From contig NZ_FPEJ01000013.1 of NCBI RefSeq assembly GCF_900117445.1, positions 682,001 to 746,000 on the forward strand: a stretch of 64,000 nucleotides of DNA. Reading direction: 5' to 3'. The notes under the pieces are model-generated. The model saw only the letters and a list, made by a program, of their open reading frames with translations. It searched no databases and was not told where the DNA came from. The stretch is from Hyphomicrobium sp. NDB2Meth4. Its GTDB lineage: Bacteria > Pseudomonadota > Alphaproteobacteria > Rhizobiales > Hyphomicrobiaceae. Numbering within the stretch: the first letter of the stretch is position 1; each line of letters starts with the position of its first letter. Made by a program: the position numbers and the translations under genes. Below are positions 25,969-35,159 of this stretch, piece after piece.

Positions 25969-28140
25969 TTGCGGTTGCGTTCTACGGGTCATTTTGTGGT
26001 GTATTCAACGTCGGACGGCGCGGTGCTGCCCCGTCTCGGATTTGCGTCTCTGTTTGTTGTTGCTCTCTGCGCCTCGGCGGGGTCGGCCTATGCAACCTGC
26101 ACCACGGCTAGTCCGTGCGCCACGACGCCGACGATCCTCGGCACGCTCGGCGGGACGGTGAGCAACGCCCGAGGTGGCGTCAGCGACGATGGCTCGGCGA
26201 TCGCCGGCATCTCCTATGTCATCGGAAATACCCGTCACGCATTTCGTTGGGATGGCGGCGCGATCCTGGACTTAGGCACCCTGGGCGGCGCCGAGTCCTT
26301 CGCCACCGCTATTAGCGGCAATGGCTCGGTGGTTGTCGGCTGGTCGAACCTTTCCGACGGTACCATCCGGGCGTTTCGCTGGGACGCGGCTGGCGGGATG
26401 CAGGACCTGGGTACTCTCGGCGGCCCCACTTCCGATGCGACGGCCGTCAGCATCGACGGATCGGTCGTGGCCGGCACCGCCGACGTCTCTTCCGGCGTCT
26501 ATCACGCCTTCCGCTGGGAAGGCGGGACGACGCAGGACCTCGGCACGCTCGGCGGTAGCCTGTCGATCGCCACCGACATGAGTGGCGACGGAAGTGTCGT
26601 CGTCGGCGAGTCTTGGACCACAGGGGACGCCGCCCGCCACGCCTACCGCTGGGAAGGCGGCACAATGCAAGATCTCGGCACGCTGGGCGGCGGACAATCC
26701 GATGCGACCGCCGTCAGCCGCGACGGCTCGACGGTCATCGGCGAGTCGCAGACGACGGGGAACCTCGAGTACCACGCGTTTCGCTGGCAGAACGACGTGC
26801 TCGAGGATCTCGGCACGCTCGGAGGCACGCAGTCCTACGCGGCCGCCGTCGACAGCGATGGCAGCGTCGTCATCGGCTACTCGTACACTACAGGGGACAG
26901 CACGTACCATGCGTACCGCTGGGAAGCCGGCGCGATGCAAGATCTCGGCACGCTTGGCGGCAGCATTTCACAAGCCAATGCGCTCAACCACGACGGCTCC
27001 ATTGTCGTTGGCGTGTCCACGAATGCCGGTGGCTCGAGCCAGGCCTTCCGATGGACTGCGGCGACTGGAATGCAGGACCTCAACGTCTTGCTCGTCGCCG
27101 CCGGCGTGGACATGACGGGGATCAACCTCTTCGGCGCGCAAGGTGTCTCGCTCAGCGGCGAGTTCATCGCAGGTTCTGCCACTTACGCGGGCCAGACCCG
27201 CGCCTACATCGTTCGCTACAATGACGGCACCGGTGGCCTCACGACCGTTGAGTCGGTGCAGCAATCGGTCAATGACCTGGGTGCCGCCCGCGCAGGTGCG
27301 ATGGCACAGCAGCACGCAATGGCGATGCCTCTACTCGGCGACGACAAGCCGATAGAGGAGGGCAGCGAGATCGGCATCTTTGGCCAGGCGGGTTCTGGGC
27401 AAGGCGGCGGCTACGCACGCATCGCCAACCGTATGGGCTTTGCAATCCTCGCCGGTGTCTCTTACGGCTACGAGAACTACGACAGCGCATCCATCGATAA
27501 CGCGCTCATGGGCGCGCTCGCATTACGCTACATCGTCCCCGGCACCGGCAGCTTCCGGCCGTTTGTCGAGGCCGGCGGCTGGATTGCACCCGATGCCGAT
27601 CTCGAATTTCAGCGCACCTACATGAACGGCGCCGGCACAGCGGTCGGCGTCGGCAGCACACAAGGGGATGTCTCGTATCTCTTTGCGCGCGCCGGCGCAC
27701 TTTATGCGCTGGGCCAAGGCGGGCAGCTTGCGCTGTCGGCCGAGGTCGGCCGCGAGCGTCTCGACGTTCGCGGCTACGCCGAAGGCACGTCCAGTTCCAA
27801 TCCCTTTGACGCCTCCGTCTCCGCGGGGACCGATACCACGAGTTTGGCGAAGGCTCGCGTGCAGTGGTCCGCGTCACTCGGTTACGGCTTTGATGCGACG
27901 GTGTGGGGCGCCGGTGTCTACGGGTTCGACAGGCAAAGCGAACTCGAGGTGGCAGTGGCCGGCGTTGGAATGCTGACCCCCATCATCGACGACGATATCG
28001 TCTGGGCCGAATACGGCGCGCGCGTTGGCTACGCGCTGACCACCGCCACGACGCTCGACGTGTTCGTTAACGGCGTTTCCGGCCAAGAAGGTGTCGACAC
28101 GCGCATACATGGCGGCGCTGGACTTCGATACCGGTTCTAG
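25969..28140 (+). CDS. HAF-repeat autotransporter
   Basis: A protein of about 723 residues. A signal peptide ends near SAGSAYA. Residues about 50-365 contain seven copies of a ~45-residue unit, each with a core like AFRW.GG..QDLGTLGG and S.DGSVVVG, the HAF extracellular repeat. The remainder, from about 450 to the terminal YRF, is a beta-barrel of the autotransporter type with alternating hydrophobic strands and aromatic belts. The repeats probably form an exposed propeller-like passenger domain. Start is uncertain: TTG 25969, TTG 25975 and GTG 25996 are in frame. Its function (adhesion or otherwise) is not shown. Confidence 0.88.
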   Translation: MRLRSTGHFVVYSTSDGAVLPRLGFASLFVVALCASAGSAYATCTTASPCATTPTILGTLGGTVSNARGGVSDDGSAIAGISYVIGNTRHAFRWDGGAILDLGTLGGAESFATAISGNGSVVVGWSNLSDGTIRAFRWDAAGGMQDLGTLGGPTSDATAVSIDGSVVAGTADVSSGVYHAFRWEGGTTQDLGTLGGSLSIATDMSGDGSVVVGESWTTGDAARHAYRWEGGTMQDLGTLGGGQSDATAVSRDGSTVIGESQTTGNLEYHAFRWQNDVLEDLGTLGGTQSYAAAVDSDGSVVIGYSYTTGDSTYHAYRWEAGAMQDLGTLGGSISQANALNHDGSIVVGVSTNAGGSSQAFRWTAATGMQDLNVLLVAAGVDMTGINLFGAQGVSLSGEFIAGSATYAGQTRAYIVRYNDGTGGLTTVESVQQSVNDLGAARAGAMAQQHAMAMPLLGDDKPIEEGSEIGIFGQAGSGQGGGYARIANRMGFAILAGVSYGYENYDSASIDNALMGALALRYIVPGTGSFRPFVEAGGWIAPDADLEFQRTYMNGAGTAVGVGSTQGDVSYLFARAGALYALGQGGQLALSAEVGRERLDVRGYAEGTSSSNPFDASVSAGTDTTSLAKARVQWSASLGYGFDATVWGAGVYGFDRQSELEVAVAGVGMLTPIIDDDIVWAEYGARVGYALTTATTLDVFVNGVSGQEGVDTRIHGGAGLRYRF

Positions 28141-28166
28141 TCGGGCCGGTAACTGAGCCATCGTGA

Positions 28167-28346
28167 TTATTTTTGCTGCCCCGACCAAGGCCGTCCGGGG
28201 CGGGATCGCTCGGCAATATCCCTCTCCAGCAACCGCCGCAGCGCCCGCTCTATATCGGGCGCCGGCTTTTTCGGTGCCTGGTCGAGTTCGGAGCGCAAAC
28301 GCTTACCAATCGCTAACAGTGCCCGGCATTGCTTGTCGTTGGCCAT
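28167..28346 (-). CDS. Small hypothetical protein (59 aa)
   Basis: A 59-residue basic, helical protein beginning MANDKQCRALLAIGKRLRS and ending in a polar Arg-rich stretch. The ATG at 28346 with GGGAAAGG immediately upstream is preferred; the open frame itself reaches 28505, where it would overlap the divergent gene. I see no domain. It is convergent with the autotransporter gene and divergent from the basic-tailed protein next to it. Confidence 0.4.
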   Translation of the reverse strand: MANDKQCRALLAIGKRLRSELDQAPKKPAPDIERALRRLLERDIAERSRPGRPWSGQQK

Positions 28347-28476
28347 GGCCTTTCCCGCTAAAGACAGTTGCAACGCCACCTTCCTGCCGCGCGTTCCTTG
28401 GAGAAGCATTAGACCTTTGTAATGCTTGCCATTGCTCACCCAGTTTGAGCTTACAGCCATCAGAGGAAGGTCCCGC

Positions 28477-28854
28477 ATGCCCGCGAAGAAGCGCCCAGTG
28501 GCCACTGCTGCAAAGAGGTCGGCGGCAACCCGTAATCAATCCGGCGGCAAAGCGGCTAAGCCGCAAAGGCGGCGCCGGCCGAAGACGCAGCCATTGTCGA
28601 TCACCGACACGGTGCGCCGCGGGCCGGCACCCGGAGCGGCGCTCGCCAACCCGCTCCAGGCATTGGAGCCGCTACGCCGCTCGGTGATGGATCGTCACGC
28701 GGCACTCGTCAGTCTAGCGATGGCCTGGTCGCCGGCTCACGTCCTCATCGACCAGCATGCTGCGTTCTGGGCTGGCGTCGCCAGCGCTAACAAGCCCATG
28801 GCCGCGGCCGCGAGACGTGCGGGCAATCGCCGCCGCAAGGCCAGCGGCAGGTAG
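28477..28854 (+). CDS. Basic-tailed hypothetical protein (125 aa)
   Basis: A 125-residue protein with a good ribosome-binding site (AGGAAGG) before ATG 28477. The first ~45 residues are rich in Lys, Arg, Ala and Pro (MPAKKRPVATAAKRSAATRN), like a histone-H1 or PhaF-type nucleic-acid-binding tail. The second half is helical and hydrophobic (PLRRSVMDRHAALVSLAMAW). This suggests a DNA- or granule-associated protein, but I do not recognise a family. Confidence 0.6.
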   Translation: MPAKKRPVATAAKRSAATRNQSGGKAAKPQRRRRPKTQPLSITDTVRRGPAPGAALANPLQALEPLRRSVMDRHAALVSLAMAWSPAHVLIDQHAAFWAGVASANKPMAAAARRAGNRRRKASGR

Positions 28855-28858
28855 CTGA

Positions 28859-29266
28859 TCAGCGCGGGCTCACTTCGCCGGCGTCGACGAGAACATCCTC
28901 GACGTGCCACATTGTGTGTGCCGCGAAGAGCGTTCCCGAGACCGATACGTGCTTGCCAATGGGCAGTTCGCCATTCACTGCTTCACCTGCGAGCTGCACG
29001 CGATCCACTGGCGCTTCGAGGTTCTCCTGGGGGTCTTCATCGCTCGCCCCCGCTACAGGAGCGTCGACGCAGACAGGCTTGTCCAGGGCGAGATAGACGT
29101 AGCTGAACGCGCCTTGTGCTTCGTGCGTCCCCTGACCGTGCTTCAGCACGCCTTCAAGGGTAGCGGGGCTGTCCAATGTCAATCGAGTAGCGCCCTCACA
29201 AGCCTGGCCGAGTGTAGGTGCGCCAAAAATCGACAGGGCGACTACTGCAATAGCTTTTCTCAACAT
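28859..29266 (-). CDS. Secreted DUF4431-like protein
   Basis: A 135-residue protein with a signal peptide (MLRKAIAVVALSIFGAPTLG, then QAC). The mature part is beta-rich and contains TLEGVLKHG, a YLALDKPVCVDAP strand and GKHVSVSGTLFAAHTMWH, a pattern of DUF4431 periplasmic proteins. Two Cys could pair. Function is unknown. It ends 4 bp after the convergent basic-tailed gene. Confidence 0.7.
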   Translation of the reverse strand: MLRKAIAVVALSIFGAPTLGQACEGATRLTLDSPATLEGVLKHGQGTHEAQGAFSYVYLALDKPVCVDAPVAGASDEDPQENLEAPVDRVQLAGEAVNGELPIGKHVSVSGTLFAAHTMWHVEDVLVDAGEVSPR

Positions 29267-29332
29267 CGCATCCTCCGGAAACCGGGCTGATCTTAGCGCA
29301 CCGGCAGGGCGGGGACGCGCAAGCTCATTTCG

Positions 29333-29587
29333 CTAGGCTAACGGATGTCCATCGGCGCGGATGATGCGGCACCCTTCCACCACGTGCAGCGCCACCATCC
29401 GCAGCCGTTCAGGATCGCGCTGGCCGACGCGCACCGCGGCGAGAATTCGCAAGGCGAGGGCGCGACGGATCCCGGCCTTTTCCGGATCGGCGCGCACGAA
29501 GCTGCGGCTCTCGATCTCGGACCACGCTTCTTCGAGCGCACGCCCCATGATCGAAAGGGTCTCGGAATCGAAGGCCGAACTCTGCAT
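29333..29587 (-). CDS. Small conserved-looking hypothetical protein (84 aa)
   Basis: An 84-residue soluble, mostly helical protein starting MQSSAFDSETLSIMGRALEE, with GAGG upstream of the ATG at 29587. It contains a C-terminal helix LRMVALHVVEGCRII. Similar small proteins of unknown function occur in other Hyphomicrobiales, as far as I recall. It stands alone, divergent from fabD. Confidence 0.6.
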   Translation of the reverse strand: MQSSAFDSETLSIMGRALEEAWSEIESRSFVRADPEKAGIRRALALRILAAVRVGQRDPERLRMVALHVVEGCRIIRADGHPLA

Positions 29588-29789
29588 TTGAAACCTCCTG
29601 ACCATTTGTCGGCGGAGGAACCACGCCAGCCTCACAACTTCATGACAGGGGATTTCTTCTGCGCTTCAGCCACTTACAGGGGATGAGGGCGGTCCGAGGG
29701 GCAACAGCCCGTGCGCAATAGGCCCGCTTGACAGCGCAACGCGGGGCGTGTTTCTGCGGCCATCAACCGTCATAGAAGCCTCATCTTTC

Positions 29790-30737
29790 ATGGCCATCGC
29801 ATTCGTTTTTCCCGGACAAGGCAGCCAGGACGTCGGCATGGGCCGCGATCTCGCTCAGACTTACGCCTCGGCGCGCGAAGTCTTCGATGAGGTTGATGAC
29901 GCTCTCGGCCAAAAGCTCTCCCAGATCATGTGGGACGGCCCGAAAGAGACGCTGACCCTGACCGAGAACGCCCAGCCCGCGCTTATGGCCGTCTCGATGG
30001 CAGTCATGCGGGTGCTGGAGCGCGAGCACGGCTTCAAGCTGCAGGAGAAGGTGAAGTTCGTGGCCGGCCATTCGCTGGGCGAATACTCCGCGCTCGCCGC
30101 CGCCGGCGCATTCTCGCTCGCCGATGCCGCCCGCCTCCTTAAGCTACGCGGGCAGGCCATGCAGGCCGCCGTCCCGGTGGGCAAGGGTGCCATGACCGCT
30201 CTCCTCGGCGTCGGCATCGACGTTGCCCGCCAGGTCGCCGAGGCTGCCGCACAAGGTGACGTCTGCCAGGTCGCCAACGACAACGAGCCGACCCAGGTCG
30301 TGCTGTCGGGCGATAAGATCGCCATCGACCGCGTGCCCGAGATCGGCAAGGGCCTGGGCGTGCGCCGGGCCGTCCCGCTGCCCGTATCCGCACCGTTCCA
30401 TTGCGCGCTGATGCAACCTGCTGCCGACGCTATGCGGGAGGCCCTCGCGAAGGTAACGGTCAACGCCCCGAGTGTTCCCGTCGTCGCCAACGTGGTGGCG
30501 TCCGCGATTAGCGATCCCGAGGAAATCAAGAAGCGCCTTGTCGAACAGGTGACCGGTTCGGTGCGCTGGCGCGAGTGTGTTACCTACATGACCGCCAACG
30601 GCATCACCGACGTCTACGAGATCGGCTCGGGCAAGGTCCTGGCCGGCCTCGCCAAGCGCATAGATTCTGCGCTCAACGCCATGAGCGTCGGCACTCCCGC
30701 CGACATCGACGCCGCGCTCGCGCGTCTCAACTCCTGA
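29790..30737 (+). CDS. fabD: Malonyl-CoA:ACP transacylase
   Basis: A 315-residue enzyme that loads malonate onto ACP. The N-terminal AFVFPGQGSQ oxyanion loop, nucleophile Ser95 in GHSLGEYSA and the Arg region LRGQAMQ are all present, with APFHC supplying the catalytic His near 200. The frame's start at 29748 is replaced by ATG 29790. The ribosome-binding site is weak. fabG follows 11 bp later. Confidence 0.97.
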   Translation: MAIAFVFPGQGSQDVGMGRDLAQTYASAREVFDEVDDALGQKLSQIMWDGPKETLTLTENAQPALMAVSMAVMRVLEREHGFKLQEKVKFVAGHSLGEYSALAAAGAFSLADAARLLKLRGQAMQAAVPVGKGAMTALLGVGIDVARQVAEAAAQGDVCQVANDNEPTQVVLSGDKIAIDRVPEIGKGLGVRRAVPLPVSAPFHCALMQPAADAMREALAKVTVNAPSVPVVANVVASAISDPEEIKKRLVEQVTGSVRWRECVTYMTANGITDVYEIGSGKVLAGLAKRIDSALNAMSVGTPADIDAALARLNS

Positions 30738-30748
30738 AGGACCAGACG

Positions 30749-31492
30749 ATGTTCGACCTGACTGGCAAGACCGCCCTCGTCACCGGCGCGACCGGTGGCA
30801 TCGGAGGCGCCATCGCCCGCGCCCTTTACGCGCAGGGTGCCACCGTTGCGGTGTCGGCCCGCCAGCCGGACAAGCTCGAGGAGCTGGCTAAGGAGTTCGG
30901 TGACCGTGGCCACGTTATCCCCTGCGATCTGGGCAAGCGCGATGAAGTGTCCAAGCTGATCGAGCAGGCGGTGGGCAAGCTCGGCCGCCTCGACATTCTG
31001 GTCAACAACGCCGGCCTCACGCGCGACAATCTCTTCATGGTGATGAAGGACGAGCAGTGGGACGAGGTGATCGCTGTAAACCTCACCTCCACCTTCATGC
31101 TTTGCCGCGCCGCCGCCCGCGCCATGCTCCGCGCCAAGCCGAATTTCGGGCGCATCATCAACATTTCCTCGGTGTCGGGCGTGTTCGGAAACCCCGGCCA
31201 GGGGAATTATGCTGCCTCCAAGGCCGGTATGATCGGCATGACCAAATCGCTCGCCCGCGAGGTCGCTCCGCGCGGAATCACCGCCAACTGCATCGCGCCG
31301 GGCTTCATCACCACGCCGATGACCGCCGCACTGAACGAGAAGCAGACCGAGGAAATCGCCAAGATGATCCCTGCCCAGCGCTTCGGCATGCCCGAAGAGG
31401 TCGCGGCGGGCGTCGTCTATCTCGCCAGCAACGAGGCCGGATACATCACCGGGCAGACCCTCCACATCAACGGCGGAATGGCCATGGTCTAA
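30749..31492 (+). CDS. fabG: 3-oxoacyl-ACP reductase
   Basis: A 247-residue SDR that reduces 3-ketoacyl-ACP with NADPH. It has TGATGGIGGAIA at about 12-23, NNAG in LVNNAGLTRDN, the catalytic Ser in ISSVSG and YAASKAG. It ends with the family-typical GQTLHINGGMAMV. The ribosome-binding site is AAGGACC upstream of ATG 30749. It is second in the fab cluster. Confidence 0.97.
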   Translation: MFDLTGKTALVTGATGGIGGAIARALYAQGATVAVSARQPDKLEELAKEFGDRGHVIPCDLGKRDEVSKLIEQAVGKLGRLDILVNNAGLTRDNLFMVMKDEQWDEVIAVNLTSTFMLCRAAARAMLRAKPNFGRIINISSVSGVFGNPGQGNYAASKAGMIGMTKSLAREVAPRGITANCIAPGFITTPMTAALNEKQTEEIAKMIPAQRFGMPEEVAAGVVYLASNEAGYITGQTLHINGGMAMV

Positions 31493-31834
31493 GGCGCATG
31501 GTAAACGTGCATCAGTTGAGCCTACTGCTTGGACCCGCTGGCGAAATCAGAAATCAAATGCCTCAGCCAAAGGCCGTTGCGACCGCTGGCCAAGCCCAAT
31601 GAAGTGTGTTAACGAGCCGAACGGTTTTTCGACCCTCGCCTCTCCTGCGCGAGTAAACGAAGGGCCAATGTTCGGCCGCCGCACGGAGTGCGAAAAAGTG
31701 GAATAGCGCGTCGTTTCGATACCGGTCAGCCGTGCGCTTCTTTATAGAAGCAAGTGGTCACGACCCGGGCACGGGCTAATCCAGAACAACCGAATTTACG
31801 AACTGCCAAAAGCAAACGGACGCGAGGGAAGACT
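31493..31834. other. 342-bp gap between fabG and acpP
   Basis: No supported gene. It must contain the acpP promoter, since ACP is usually transcribed strongly. A small hairpin GCTTCT-TTAT-AGAAGC lies at 31736-31751. GAGGGAA before 31835 is the acpP ribosome-binding site. Confidence 0.45.
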
Positions 31835-32077
31835 ATGAGCGATGTCGCTGAGCGCGTGAAGAAGATCGTCGTGGAGCATCTGGGCGTGGAGGCCGACAAG
31901 GTCACCGAGAATGCCAGCTTCATCGACGACCTGGGCGCCGACAGCCTGGACACAGTTGAGCTCGTGATGGCCTTTGAGGAGGAATTCGGTTGCGAAATCC
32001 CCGACGATGCCGCCGAGCACATTCTGACCGTTGGGGACGCGGTCAAGTTTCTTGAGAAGAACGCCAGCGCCGCCTAA
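31835..32077 (+). CDS. acpP: Acyl carrier protein
   Basis: An 80-residue acidic protein starting [17 protein letters not shown]. The phosphopantetheine serine is in [14 protein letters not shown] at about residue 37. Length and sequence are typical. It receives malonate from FabD and carries chains for FabG and FabF. Confidence 0.98.
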   Translation: MSDVAERVKKIVVEHLGVEADKVTENASFIDDLGADSLDTVELVMAFEEEFGCEIPDDAAEHILTVGDAVKFLEKNASAA

Positions 32078-32129
32078 CCGTCGCCTGGTCTTTTTAGCGG
32101 CGCCTTCCCCAAAGCTTGCGCACACCGGA

Positions 32130-32150
32130 CATCGAAGCTTGCCTTCGATG
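32130..32150. terminator. Hairpin between acpP and fabF
   Basis: CATCGAAG (32130-32137) pairs with CTTCGATG (32143-32150) over a 5-nt loop in the 131-bp gap. There is no T-tract; it may stabilise the abundant acpP message or lower read-through into fabF. Confidence 0.5.
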
Positions 32151-32208
32151 CTCAATGGGTCCGCAAGCTGAGGGGCGCCGTTAGTTTGCCTTGCTTCGAA
32201 GGATCAGG

Positions 32209-33468
32209 ATGCGCCGAGTCGTTATTACAGGTCTTGGAATCGTCTCGCCCGTCGGTTGCGGCGTCGAGGCTTCTTGGCAGGCATTGCTTGCCGGAGCCAA
32301 TGGCGCACGCCGCATCGAGGAATTCGAAGTCGACGACATTTCCTGCCAGATCGCCTGCTTCATTCCGCGCGGCTCCAAGTCCGAGGGGAAGTTCAATCCT
32401 GACGATTGGATGGAGCCCAAGGAGCAGCGCAAGGTCGACGATTTCATTGTCTACGCGATGGCAGCCGCCGATCAGGCGATTGCCGATAGCGGTATCGACC
32501 TGAGCACTTCTGAACAGCAGGAGCGCGCGGGCGTTCTCATCGGATCGGGTATCGGTGGCCTCCCAGGCATCGCCGAAACGTCGATCCTGTTGAAGGAAAA
32601 GGGACCGCGTCGCGTTTCCCCATTCTTCATTCCCGGCCGTCTCATCAATCTCGCCTCTGGTTACGTGTCGATCCGGCACAAGCTGAAGGGGCCGAACCAT
32701 GCAGTCGTAACGGCCTGCTCCACCGGCGCGCATGCCATCGGCGATGCCAGCCGCATCGTGGCGCTGGGCGACGCCGATATCATGGTGGCTGGCGGCACTG
32801 AATCTCCGATCTGCCGCATCGCCATGGCCGGCTTCGCAGCTTGCCGTGCACTTGCGACGGCGTTCAATGATCGCCCGCAGGTAGCCTCACGTCCCTATGA
32901 CAAGGACCGGGATGGCTTCGTCATGGGCGAGGGCTCCGGCATCGTCGTGCTCGAAGAATTCGAGCATGCAAAAGCCCGCGGCGCGAAGATCTATGCCGAG
33001 GTCATCGGCTACGGCATGTCGGGCGACGCCTATCACATCACTGCGCCCAGCGAGGACGGTGATGGCGCGTATCGCTGCATGCGCGCTGCACTGAAGCGCG
33101 CCGATATCGATGTCAGCGACATCGACTACGTCAACGCGCACGGCACCTCGACCATGGCCGACACGATCGAGCTGGGTGCCGTCGAACGCCTGTTCGGCAA
33201 CGCGTCGGGCAAACTGTCCATGTCGTCCACCAAGTCGGCGACGGGTCACCTGCTTGGTGCCGCAGGGGCGATCGAGGCCATCTTCTCGATCCTTGCCATT
33301 CGCGACAACATCGTCCCGCCGACTCTCAACCTCGATAATCCCGAGGTCGAGACGGTGATCGATCTCGTGCCGCATACCGCCAAGAAGCGTGAGGTCAACA
33401 CCGTGCTGTCGAACTCGTTCGGCTTCGGTGGCACCAACGCCTCGCTGATTCTGCGGCGCGTTGCCTGA
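32209..33468 (+). CDS. fabF: 3-oxoacyl-ACP synthase II
   Basis: A 419-residue condensing enzyme. Nucleophile Cys170 is in VVTACSTGAH, and the catalytic histidines are in NAHGTSTMADT and SATGHLLGA. The glycine-rich GFGGTNAS closes the active site. ATG at 32209 follows AAGGATCAGG; a TTG at 32191 would add six residues. It elongates acyl-ACP and completes the fab cluster before mltG. Confidence 0.97.
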   Translation: MRRVVITGLGIVSPVGCGVEASWQALLAGANGARRIEEFEVDDISCQIACFIPRGSKSEGKFNPDDWMEPKEQRKVDDFIVYAMAAADQAIADSGIDLSTSEQQERAGVLIGSGIGGLPGIAETSILLKEKGPRRVSPFFIPGRLINLASGYVSIRHKLKGPNHAVVTACSTGAHAIGDASRIVALGDADIMVAGGTESPICRIAMAGFAACRALATAFNDRPQVASRPYDKDRDGFVMGEGSGIVVLEEFEHAKARGAKIYAEVIGYGMSGDAYHITAPSEDGDGAYRCMRAALKRADIDVSDIDYVNAHGTSTMADTIELGAVERLFGNASGKLSMSSTKSATGHLLGAAGAIEAIFSILAIRDNIVPPTLNLDNPEVETVIDLVPHTAKKREVNTVLSNSFGFGGTNASLILRRVA

Positions 33469-33493
33469 GGCGCTGGCGCCACGCGGCGCCGGT

Positions 33494-33518
33494 CCCGTAT
33501 TCCTGTCACGGAATAGGG
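33494..33518. terminator. Hairpin after fabF
   Basis: CCCGTATTCC pairs with GGAATAGGG with one bulged G and a 6-nt loop, 25 bp after the fabF stop; the sequence CGCGCTTTTG follows. A plausible weak terminator of the fab cluster. Confidence 0.5.
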
Positions 33519-33763
33519 TTCGCGCTTTTGCCATAATTGGCTCTAGTGTCCCTACTCGAAGCTTGCTTTAGCTTGCAAAGAGCGCAAAGCCGGCTTCGAA
33601 TACGCGGGGCGCTGGAATCGCTGATCCGTTTGCGTGATTGGGATTGCTGGAATCTCGCTCGGGACGCGCCCCACAAAGTTGGCGGATTTCTCGATCATCA
33701 CACGAGGATCGGGGCGGAGTTACCTCCGATGCCGGTTGGGAACGGCTTCGACGGGAGCGCAGA

Positions 33764-35041
33764 TTGAGCACCATTCCCCCTTCGCGCTACGAACCGCCGC
33801 TTCGTCGGGGAAGTATCCGCCCGCGCTCGCCTGCCGAAATGCTCGAGCCCTCGCGCCCCGCAGGTCCGCCGCGCGGAGCACCCCCACCCAACGCGCCCAA
33901 GCGTGGCGCCGGGTTCATGCGTTTTCTGTCCGGGCTTTTCACGCTCGCGCTGTTCGCCATGCTCGGCGCCGCCGCGGTGCTGGCGCTGATGTATCACCAG
34001 TATGAGCAACCCGGCCCCCTCGCGGTGACACGCGTTGTCGTCGTGCCGAAAGGCGAGGGCCGGCTTGCGATTGCCAATCGCCTCGAGAAGGAAGGTGCGA
34101 TCTCAAGCAGCTGGACTTTCATCACCAACTACCTTTTGCGCGCCAAGTTGGCTGGCAAGCAGATGGAGCTGAAGGCCGGCGACTACGAGATCAAGAAGAA
34201 CGCCAGCATGGCCGAGATCATGGACATGCTCACGCAAGGGCGCGGCGTGCTCTCCAAGATCACCATCCCCGAAGGCCTGACGAGCATGCAGATCGTCGAG
34301 CGCTTGCGCCAGGAGGATGAGCTCGCCGGAGAGATCACGGATATTCCCGCCGAAGGAACACTGCTGCCCGACACCTATCGCTTCTCCAAGGGAATGGATC
34401 GGCGCGAGCTGCTCGACCGTATGCAGGGCGAAATGCAGCGCTTCCTCGCCGCGGCCTGGGAACGCCGCCAGCCGAGCCTGCCGATTGCAACTCCAGAGGA
34501 GGCCATCATCTTCGCCTCCATCGTCGAGAAGGAGACTGGGCGCGCCGACGAGCGCGGACGTGTCGCCGCGGTGTTCATGAACAGGCTGCGCAAGGGTATG
34601 CGCCTGCAGTCAGATCCGACCGTGATCTACGGCATCGCCGGCGGCCAAGGCCCGCTCGGTCGCTCCATCACCCGCACCGACCTCGACACCAAGACCTCGC
34701 ACAATACCTATCAGATCCCCGGCTTGCCCCCGACGCCGATCTGCAACCCGGGCCGCTCGGCGATCGAGGCAACCCTCAATCCGCCTGCCACCAAGGACCT
34801 CTACTTCGTCGCCGACGGCACTGGCGGACACACGTTCTCCGACACGCTGAAGGAGCACAACGCCGCCGTCTCGACCTGGCGCAAGGTCGAGCGCGAGCGC
34901 AAGAAGGAAACACAGGCTGGCGGCCCGCCGTCTGCTGACGAGATTCCGGTCATCAACGCTGGCGCCGCTGCCGCTCCAGCCGTAAAGGCGACGCCCGCTG
35001 CGTCCCCTGTACCTTTACCAGTCCGCAAGCCGAAACACTGA
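33764..35041 (+). CDS. mltG: Endolytic transglycosylase MltG
   Basis: A protein of about 425 residues that cleaves nascent glycan strands. A Pro-rich cytoplasmic stretch of ~50 residues and one membrane helix (LSGLFTLALFAMLGAAAVLAL, seen as FTLALFAMLGAAAVLA) precede a LysM-like region and the YceG domain. The catalytic Glu lies in IIFASIVEKETGR, and HNTYQIPGLPPTPICNPG is the family's conserved loop, quoted as YQIPGLPPTPICNPG. The TTG at 33764 after GGGAGCGCAGA is the likeliest start; an upstream TTG at 33638 is less likely. Confidence 0.93.
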   Translation: MSTIPPSRYEPPLRRGSIRPRSPAEMLEPSRPAGPPRGAPPPNAPKRGAGFMRFLSGLFTLALFAMLGAAAVLALMYHQYEQPGPLAVTRVVVVPKGEGRLAIANRLEKEGAISSSWTFITNYLLRAKLAGKQMELKAGDYEIKKNASMAEIMDMLTQGRGVLSKITIPEGLTSMQIVERLRQEDELAGEITDIPAEGTLLPDTYRFSKGMDRRELLDRMQGEMQRFLAAAWERRQPSLPIATPEEAIIFASIVEKETGRADERGRVAAVFMNRLRKGMRLQSDPTVIYGIAGGQGPLGRSITRTDLDTKTSHNTYQIPGLPPTPICNPGRSAIEATLNPPATKDLYFVADGTGGHTFSDTLKEHNAAVSTWRKVERERKKETQAGGPPSADEIPVINAGAAAAPAVKATPAASPVPLPVRKPKH

Positions 35042-35159
35042 TCCTGAACACGCGATTGCGCGTCTCACCTGCCGGCCCGCGCCTTGTTGCCCGCGCCGGC
35101 TGCGGCTAGATTTCGGAACGCGTTGGGCTTCCCGGCGCCCAGAGCCCAACGGAGCCGCA

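Noticed and set aside
26140-27080. Regular DNA repeats that might suggest a CRISPR-like or tandem repeat array
   Set aside because: They are the coding repeats of the HAF protein; units differ in sequence, stay in frame and have no spacers.
31498-31602. 34-codon ORF (MVNVHQ...) after fabG
   Set aside because: No strong ribosome-binding site beyond a weak AAGG and no features; may be chance.
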